Source: Candidatus Gastranaerophilales bacterium (GTDB lineage: Bacteria > Cyanobacteriota > Vampirovibrionia > Gastranaerophilales > Gastranaerophilaceae). Taken from it: a DNA stretch of 5,569 nt. Location: positions 1-5,569 of the forward strand of contig JAJQHF010000264.1 in NCBI GenBank assembly GCA_021199975.1. The letters run 5' to 3'. Numbering within the stretch: the first letter of the stretch is position 1; each line of letters opens with the position of its first letter. The notes under the pieces are model-generated. The model saw only the letters and a list, made by a program, of their open reading frames with translations. It had not been told where the DNA came from and did no database searches. A program made the position numbers and the translations under genes. This document shows, one piece after another, positions 1-4,182 of the stretch.

Positions 1-2
1 GA

Positions 3-77
3 ATTACAATTACTATGAATCCTAAAGATTTTAAAGCAGAAGGAAATGTAAAATCCATAATTCCTAATATCAAATAA
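3..77 (+). CDS. C-terminal end of an unidentified protein (5' part outside window)
   Basis: One rightward frame is open from the window edge to tandem TAA TAA stops at 75-80. It encodes the last 24 residues of a protein, ending in KAEGNVKSIIPNIK. The purine-rich, AAA/GAA-rich codon use resembles the other genes here, and the double stop fits a true gene end. The piece is too short to identify. The A-x-G-N-V pattern resembles the beta-strand signature of OstA/LptA/LptC-type LPS-transport proteins, but this is a guess from a few residues. The gene would be convergent with hydE, with 34 nt between the two stop codons. A competing leftward reading starting at position 58 is open to the edge but has a poorly spaced ribosome binding site and is less convincing. 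Confidence 0.45.
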   Translation: MTITMNPKDFKAEGNVKSIIPNIK

Positions 78-94
78 TAAGTTTACAGGTAAAA

Positions 95-114
95 TAAATT
101 TTTGATAAAATTTA
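95..114. terminator. AT-only inverted repeat between convergent genes (possible weak bidirectional terminator)
   Basis: TAAATTTT at 95-102 and AAAATTTA at 107-114 are perfect 8-bp inverted repeats around a 4-nt loop (TGAT). The hairpin lies in the 34-nt gap between the rightward gene end and hydE, and its right arm contains the hydE stop codon. The position suits a shared terminator. The stem has no G-C pairs, so it would be weak, and such repeats arise easily by chance in AT-rich DNA. Confidence 0.2.
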
Positions 115-1149
115 ATCGTTTCTATATCCTTTAGATTCTGATATTTCTCTTCCGATGGACAAGATTTTTGATTTTATACAATTTATACATTTATCGGGCG
201 AATCATTTATACAGATTTTATTTGGATAGAGTTCATATTGTTTTCGGTATTTAACGTCTGTCATATTAGGCATAACAACGTTTGCGCCAGATTGCAGAGC
301 AATAATTCTGCCATTTTCTCTTATGGATTCCATAGCTGTTGTTGCGGGGATATTTATATCGGGTAAAAGGAGTCTTGTAATTGCCATAACTTTAAGAGAA
401 ATATCAAAATTGTCTTTTTCGGCATTTTTTAAAGGTGTTTCAGGATGAGGAATAAAAGGTCCTATACCAACCATATCCGCATTTAAGTTTTTAAAAAAAA
501 TAATATCCTCTGCTAAAGAGTCTGTTGTTTGATTTGGAAGACCTGCTAAACAGCCCGTGCCTGTTTCATAACCTAACTCTTTCAGATTATACAGACATTG
601 CAGTCTGTTTTCAAAACTCATATTAGGGTGCAAAGACTTATAAAGCTTTCGGTCGGTCGTTTCAATCCTCATAAGGTACCTGTCCGCCCCTGCTTTTTTA
701 AAGGCTTTATACTCATCATAAGTTCTCTCTCCGATACTTAAAGTTAAAGCGACATCAAAAGTTTTGATTTCCTTAATAAGCCGGCATATTTTATCCGCAT
801 CAAAAAAAACATCTTCTCCACCTTGAAGTACAATGGTTTTATATCCTGCATTTACTGCTCTTTTTGTACATTTCAAAATTTCTTCAAAATTTAATCTGTA
901 CCTTTCCAATTTTTTGTTATCACAACGTAAACCGCAGTAAAAACAGTTGTTTTTGCATATATTTGTAAATTCAATCAGCGCTCTTAAATGGACTTTATTC
1001 CCTTTATAAATTTTTCTTATTTTGTCGGCAACAAAAAATAACTGTTCATCACTAAAATTTAACAATTCAACAATTTCATCTTTTAAAAGATTATGTTTTT
1101 CCTCAGCTTTATTAATGAGGTTAAACAATTCCTCTTGCTGTTTTCTCAA
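112..1149 (-). CDS. hydE: [FeFe]-hydrogenase H-cluster maturase HydE (radical SAM)
   Basis: HydE is a cytoplasmic radical-SAM enzyme. It acts on the Fe(CO)2CN-cysteine synthon made by HydG and passes product on toward HydF, where the diiron subcluster of [FeFe]-hydrogenase is assembled. The 345-residue product has the SAM-cluster motif CxxxCxxC at Cys65/69/72, followed by YCGLR and ERYRL. Further HydE hallmarks are TIVLQGGED (105-113), MRIET (160-164), SFENRLQCL, ELGYETGTG, GIGPFIPHPETPL (228-240), NIPATTAM (266-273) and GANVVMPN (288-295). The C-terminal Cx7CxxC at Cys313/321/324 matches the accessory cluster site of Thermotoga maritima HydE, and the length also fits. The assigned start is a TTG at 1149-1147, inside the 3' end of the upstream gene, with only a weak GAGCAG ribosome site; a second TTG lies at codon 8. 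PylB is the nearest alternative but fits the C-terminal half less well. hydF, hydG and the hydrogenase itself are not in the window. Confidence 0.94.
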   Translation of the reverse strand: MRKQQEELFNLINKAEEKHNLLKDEIVELLNFSDEQLFFVADKIRKIYKGNKVHLRALIEFTNICKNNCFYCGLRCDNKKLERYRLNFEEILKCTKRAVNAGYKTIVLQGGEDVFFDADKICRLIKEIKTFDVALTLSIGERTYDEYKAFKKAGADRYLMRIETTDRKLYKSLHPNMSFENRLQCLYNLKELGYETGTGCLAGLPNQTTDSLAEDIIFFKNLNADMVGIGPFIPHPETPLKNAEKDNFDISLKVMAITRLLLPDINIPATTAMESIRENGRIIALQSGANVVMPNMTDVKYRKQYELYPNKICINDSPDKCINCIKSKILSIGREISESKGYRND

Positions 1150-1561
1150 GTTTCTGCTCGTTTTCTATTAACCGTTGAAATATTTCAGAGGGTTTATTAT
1201 TAAATTCTCCGTTCATAACTCTTTTACGAAGGGAATCAATTTTTTCCTGTGCTTTTAAACTCTTATATAATTTAACAGCTTCCGCATCACGCTTATCACC
1301 TATTTTTTGCATAATAGGGTCAGGTTTTTCGGAGGTAAGTTTCTTTTCTATTATTTTAAAAATACCTTCATTATTATTGTTCTTTTTAACAACCGCATTA
1401 CAGACTAAAACAGTTCCCAATATTGCTAAACCTGCTAAACCCGCTTTAAGTTTATCAGAGTTATCATTGGATTTAACATTATTTTTTGATTTTTTTAATT
1501 CTGTATTTTTAGACCGAAACACAGTCCCCGCAGATGAGGAACTTACACTGTTAACTTTCAT
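1121..1561 (-). CDS. hypothetical single-pass membrane protein upstream of hydE
   Basis: I do not recognise this 146-residue protein. It starts with a Ser-rich segment (MKVNSVSSSSAGTVFRSK) and continues with a Lys/Asn-rich linker (about 19-39). A single hydrophobic helix follows at about 40-58 (GLAGLAILGTVLVCNAVV). After KKNNNN comes a charged, probably helical tail rich in Lys, Glu and Gln (about 66-142). The first helix lies too far from the N-terminus for a classical signal peptide, so a single-pass membrane protein is the simplest reading; topology is ambiguous because both flanks are basic. The start is supported by an in-frame stop three codons upstream and by a near-consensus promoter ending about 35 bp before it; the GGGAAAG ribosome site is weak and about 10 nt from the ATG. 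Its 3' end overlaps hydE by 29 bp, suggesting co-transcription and perhaps coupled translation. Lys/Glu/Asn-heavy composition matches the neighbours. No function is assigned. Confidence 0.75.
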   Translation of the reverse strand: MKVNSVSSSSAGTVFRSKNTELKKSKNNVKSNDNSDKLKAGLAGLAILGTVLVCNAVVKKNNNNEGIFKIIEKKLTSEKPDPIMQKIGDKRDAEAVKLYKSLKAQEKIDSLRKRVMNGEFNNKPSEIFQRLIENEQKLEKTARGIV

Positions 1562-1596
1562 CTTGACTTAACTTTCCCTTAAAACACCGGTTACTA

Positions 1597-1625
1597 ATTA
1601 TAACAAATAATTTTAGATTTGTAAA
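1597..1625 (-). promoter_or_regulatory. sigma70-type promoter for the hypothetical gene-hydE unit
   Basis: Read leftward, TTTACA (1625-1620) is followed after exactly 17 nt by TATAAT (1602-1597). That is five of six -35 positions and a perfect -10. Transcription would start near 1590, about 29 nt ahead of the ATG at 1561. A run of nine A residues on this strand (1636-1628) lies just upstream of the -35, as an UP element would. This is the best promoter in the window and probably serves both leftward genes. Confidence 0.75.
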
Positions 1626-1667
1626 TATTTTTTTTTCTAAATAAAACTTCTAATTTTTTTTTAAGTG

Positions 1668-1676
1668 TGCTAATAT
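1668..1676 (+). promoter_or_regulatory. extended -10 promoter ahead of the atp operon
   Basis: TG-C-TAATAT at 1668-1676 fits an extended -10 element (TGnTATAAT-like, five of six hexamer positions). No good -35 is present; TTCTAA at 1648-1653 is at the right distance but weak, which an extended -10 can tolerate. The predicted start near 1683 would leave a short leader of about 18 nt holding the atpB ribosome site AAGGA (1689-1693). AT-richness makes chance matches likely, so this is tentative. Confidence 0.45.
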
Positions 1677-1700
1677 AAAATTGATTATAAGGATTTTTAT

Positions 1701-2375
1701 ATGGGCGAACACTGGACGGGGTACATAGGTAATTTACATGTTCATTGGGATACATTAATAACAATGTGGTTCGCAATGGCGGTTGTGATTTTAATTTCAT
1801 TTTTCATGACAAGAAAATTAGAAATTATTCCGGGCAAAGCTCAAGCAATCGGCGAAAGTATTATGAACTTTTTTACCGGTAATCTTGCAGAGGTAAAAGA
1901 CGGCAACAAGCATATCCCGATTGTAGCTTCACTGTTTTTATTTATTCTTGCGGCTAATCTTATGGGACAATTGCCTTTAAGGTTAATACATTTAAAACAG
2001 GGAGAATTTGCTTCACCGACAAATGATATAAATTTAACTGCCGCACTGGCTGTATTGGTTTTATTATATTACTTATTTCAAGGTTTTAAAGAAAAAGGAT
2101 TTAAATACATATATCACGGTTTCAGTATAACAGGGATTATAACCACGCTTGTAGATATATTGGAAATGATAACAAGACCTTTAAGTTTGTCACTTCGTTT
2201 ATTTGCAAATATTTTAGCCGGAGAAATATTGGTTTCCGTTGTACTTGGGCTTTTTGCTTTTGCAGCGCCTGTTCCGGTTATGTTATTTGAAATATTCGTT
2301 GCTTTTATACAGGCATTTGTGTTCATGATGCTGACTATAGCATATATAACCTCTGCCGTTTCACAAGAAGAATAA
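1701..2375 (+). CDS. atpB: F-type ATP synthase subunit a
   Basis: Subunit a is the stator half of the Fo proton channel in the cytoplasmic membrane. It carries protons to and from the c-ring. The 224-residue product has hydrophobic segments at about 17-36, 73-92, 112-127, 141-158 and two long helices from about 171 to 219. The signature RPLSLSLRLFAN (159-170) contains the essential channel arginine, Arg166, with Asn170 following and a GE pair at 174-175. The last helix has IQAFVFMMLTIAYI, and Gln204 in it matches Gln252 of E. coli subunit a. The protein is shorter than the E. coli subunit (271 aa), mainly at the N-terminus, but complete in its conserved parts. The ATG at 1701 is preceded by AAGGA (1689-1693) at 7-nt spacing. 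It is the first gene of the operon in this window; no atpI-type gene lies in the 139 bp upstream. Confidence 0.96.
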   Translation: MGEHWTGYIGNLHVHWDTLITMWFAMAVVILISFFMTRKLEIIPGKAQAIGESIMNFFTGNLAEVKDGNKHIPIVASLFLFILAANLMGQLPLRLIHLKQGEFASPTNDINLTAALAVLVLLYYLFQGFKEKGFKYIYHGFSITGIITTLVDILEMITRPLSLSLRLFANILAGEILVSVVLGLFAFAAPVPVMLFEIFVAFIQAFVFMMLTIAYITSAVSQEE

Positions 2376-2380
2376 TTTGA

Positions 2381-2386
2381 AAGGAG
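2381..2386 (+). promoter_or_regulatory. strong ribosome binding site of atpE
   Basis: AAGGAG lies 6 nt before the atpE ATG at 2393. It is the longest Shine-Dalgarno match in the operon; the others offer only AAGGA, AGGA or AGG. This fits the need for many c subunits per enzyme, while every other Fo and stalk subunit is needed once. Confidence 0.75.
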
Positions 2387-2392
2387 ATAATA

Positions 2393-2635
2393 ATGGAAGA
2401 AGTAAAAACAATATCAGATTTGGCTCAGCTTGGAGCAGGTTTGGCAATCGGGCTTGCAGGTTTAGGTGCGGGGCTTGGTATCGGAGTCGGAATTAAAGGC
2501 TTAATGGAAGCTGTTGCAAGACAGCCTGAAGCCGCAGGTAAAGCAGTAGGTTTCTTCCTTTTAGGTGCCGCTTTAGCTGAAGCTTGCGCTTTGTATGCAC
2601 TTGTTGTTGCTTTAATGCTCATTGGTAAAATTTAG
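2393..2635 (+). CDS. atpE: F-type ATP synthase subunit c (proton-type)
   Basis: This 80-residue hairpin protein forms the rotating c-ring of Fo. Helix 1 (about 10-40) has an alternating glycine ladder, Gly at 23, 25, 27, 29, 31 and 33, where helices pack in the ring. The polar loop contains the family signature ARQPEA (42-47). Helix 2 (about 51-78) carries the ion-binding carboxylate Glu63 in ALAEACALYAL. Aligned by the RQPEA loop with the Na+-type ring of Ilyobacter tartaricus, the Na+ ligands Gln32, Ser66 and Thr67 correspond to Ile30, Ala64 and Cys65 here, so proton coupling is inferred. There is no N-terminal extension or signal peptide. The gene starts 17 nt after atpB and ends 8 nt before the b' gene. 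Confidence 0.97.
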   Translation: MEEVKTISDLAQLGAGLAIGLAGLGAGLGIGVGIKGLMEAVARQPEAAGKAVGFFLLGAALAEACALYALVVALMLIGKI

Positions 2636-2643
2636 GTTTTAAT

Positions 2644-3111
2644 ATGGAATTCGATGCAACTTTTTTAATAGCTGTTATAAGTTTTATTGTGTTTGTTTTT
2701 ATAATGAACAAAATTTTCTATGCGCCTATTCTTAAAATCATGAAGGAACGACAAGAATTTACGGAAAACAATTTTAAGAGTGCAAGACTGACTGAAGAAG
2801 AAACAAAAAAACAAACTGCTTACCGTGACGGTGAACTTGAAAAATCAAGAGATGAAGCACGGTTAAAGGTTGCGCAAGAATTAAGACAATTAAAACAAGA
2901 GAAGGCGAAATCAATATCGGATTATAAATGTGAGCTTTTCGGCAATGTCGCAGATGAAAAAGAAAATCTTAAAAAATCCGCATTATCGGCAAAAGAAATT
3001 CTTAGCGATAATATTGCAGATATTGCAAAAGAAATTTCAACTAAATTATTGGGCGACAGTATCAATCCTGAGTTAATTAATAAGCCGCAGATAGAAGAAG
3101 AACAGGTTTAA
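2644..3111 (+). CDS. atpF': F-type ATP synthase subunit b' (first of two b-type stalk subunits)
   Basis: b' pairs with b to form the peripheral stalk that holds F1 against rotation. The 155-residue product starts with MEFDATF, close to the FDAT start of cyanobacterial b' subunits. One membrane helix follows (about 5-26), then FYAPILKIMKERQEF (25-39), the conserved membrane-exit segment of the b family. From about 40 to 135 it is a highly charged, cysteine-poor helix expected to form the stalk coiled coil. IADIAKEISTKLLG (124-137) resembles the usual b-type C-terminal segment. The tail ends acidic (EEEQ). Its position between c and a second b, with delta and alpha after that, matches the cyanobacterial order and supports b' rather than a tandem copy of b. 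The ribosome site AGG (2634-2636) overlaps the atpE stop codon, suggesting coupled translation. Confidence 0.9.
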   Translation: MEFDATFLIAVISFIVFVFIMNKIFYAPILKIMKERQEFTENNFKSARLTEEETKKQTAYRDGELEKSRDEARLKVAQELRQLKQEKAKSISDYKCELFGNVADEKENLKKSALSAKEILSDNIADIAKEISTKLLGDSINPELINKPQIEEEQV

Positions 3112-3112
3112 T

Positions 3113-3613
3113 ATGGATAATATCTTGCAATTATTAATAAAATCAAATACAGTAAACTTTTTAATAGTTTTGGCTCTTATTATATTTTTGTATGTAAAAC
3201 TGAATATAAGCAAAAAAACTGATATGATAAGAGATGAGATTAAAGATTACGTTGAAGCCTCTGAGCAAGAAAAATGTAATGCAGAGCAGGAATTAACAGA
3301 AATAAAAAATAAAATAAAAAATCTGCCCGAAGAAATAGAAGACATCAAAAAAAGCGCTGATAACAGCGTTCGAAATTTAGGAATTAAAATCCGTAACGAA
3401 ATTGAAGAACAAAAAAAAGACATTGCCAATAATGCGGAAAGGCTGTTTAATTTTGAAACTAAAAAATTTAAATCAAAGTTAACAAAACTTCTTTCTGAAA
3501 AATCAGTTGAAATAGCATGGGAAAATGCTTTAAGACAGCTTAATGAAGATAAGACATTGCACAGCAAGTATATAGATGATGCAATAAATGAACTTGACAG
3601 GATAACACTATGA
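3113..3613 (+). CDS. atpF: F-type ATP synthase subunit b
   Basis: This is the second b-type subunit, partner of b' in the peripheral stalk. The 166-residue product has one membrane helix at about 12-30 (NTVNFLIVLALIIFLYVKL), followed by a long Lys/Glu-rich helix (about 36-140). That helix contains ASEQEKCNAEQEL (49-61) and FETKKFKSKLTKLLSEKSVEIA (114-135), the layout of a b-subunit tether and coiled coil. It shares little sequence with the preceding b' beyond this layout, so the two look like old paralogues rather than a recent duplication. The ATG is separated from the b' stop codon by one nucleotide, with AGG at 3104-3106. The stop codon overlaps the delta start as ATGA. Confidence 0.9.
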   Translation: MDNILQLLIKSNTVNFLIVLALIIFLYVKLNISKKTDMIRDEIKDYVEASEQEKCNAEQELTEIKNKIKNLPEEIEDIKKSADNSVRNLGIKIRNEIEEQKKDIANNAERLFNFETKKFKSKLTKLLSEKSVEIAWENALRQLNEDKTLHSKYIDDAINELDRITL

Positions 3614-4182
3614 AAATCGGTGATATAAAAAACATAAAAACAGCTCGTAAATATTCAAATGCTCTGTTTGAATCGGCGGTTGAAGATAAAATTCAGGATA
3701 AAGTATATAATGACTTATTATTTATTTTTGAAACTGCCGGCACTAACCCCGATTTGCTTAATGCGTTGTCAAATCCCGTTGTTTCAATATCCGATAAAAA
3801 AGAAATAGCAGATAAAATATTTTCGGTTCATGTAGAAAAAATTACGCTTGATTTTATATATCTTCTTATTGATAAAAACAGATTAAATATTTTAAGTGAA
3901 GTAATAAACCAATATTCTTACAGGTTTAATGAATTTAATAATATAGTAAAGCCGATTGTTATCTCCGCAATAGAACTGGAAGAAAGCCAAAAAGAAAAAA
4001 TAGCTGCAAAATTAGAATATAAATTAACCAAAAAAGCCATGCCGGAATATATAGTTAACCCCGATATTATTGGCGGTTTAATATTTGAGATTGGAGATAA
4101 AACAATTGACTGCAGTCTTAAAACAAAATTTGATAATATGAAAAAACAATTAACAGAAGGAAACAGATATGGTAACAATTAA
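3610..4182 (+). CDS. atpH: F-type ATP synthase subunit delta
   Basis: Delta (OSCP in mitochondria) sits on top of F1 and joins the alpha subunits to the b/b' stalk. The 190-residue product has the N-terminal six-helix-bundle signature ARKYSNALFE (12-21). It continues with NPVVSISDKKEIADKIF (55-71), the family pattern of Asn-Pro followed by a Lys-rich helix, and then FIYLLIDKNRL (82-92). The C-terminal signature is NPDIIGGLIFEIGDKTIDCS (150-169), where a Cys takes the place usually held by a small residue in the D-x-S motif. Length is close to the family norm of about 180. The start overlaps the b stop by 4 nt (ATGA), with AGGA at 3599-3602 and 7-nt spacing. The 3' end overlaps atpA by 14 nt. 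Confidence 0.94.
   Translation: MKIGDIKNIKTARKYSNALFESAVEDKIQDKVYNDLLFIFETAGTNPDLLNALSNPVVSISDKKEIADKIFSVHVEKITLDFIYLLIDKNRLNILSEVINQYSYRFNEFNNIVKPIVISAIELEESQKEKIAAKLEYKLTKKAMPEYIVNPDIIGGLIFEIGDKTIDCSLKTKFDNMKKQLTEGNRYGNN

Noticed and set aside
1..58. Leftward open frame starting with ATG at 58-56 (MDFTFPSALKSLG...) and running off the window start
   Set aside because: Only 19 codons are visible, the AGGA is just 3 nt from the ATG, and the rightward frame over the same bases has codon use like the other genes and ends in a double stop. It remains a possible alternative.
1377..1571. Rightward 64-codon frame opposite the hypothetical membrane protein
   Set aside because: It is antisense to a gene with a clear promoter, and its composition is that of a reverse complement of Lys/Asn-rich coding DNA.
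1586..1591. ACCGGT palindrome just downstream of the leftward promoter as an operator
   Set aside because: A single 6-bp palindrome with no extended dyad around it is expected by chance and is not enough to call an operator.
1594..1800. Leftward 68-codon frame across the intergenic region and the atpB start
   Set aside because: It runs through the predicted promoters and antisense to the conserved start of atpB; no family features, so taken as chance.
2425..2622. Leftward Ala/Pro/Lys-rich frame opposite atpE
   Set aside because: Low-complexity shadow produced by the Gly/Ala/Leu-rich c-subunit coding sequence.
2644..3613. A frameshift or recent tandem duplication explaining two b genes
   Set aside because: Each gene is full length with its own membrane helix, start site and stalk, and the proteins differ widely; the order matches a known b'/b arrangement.
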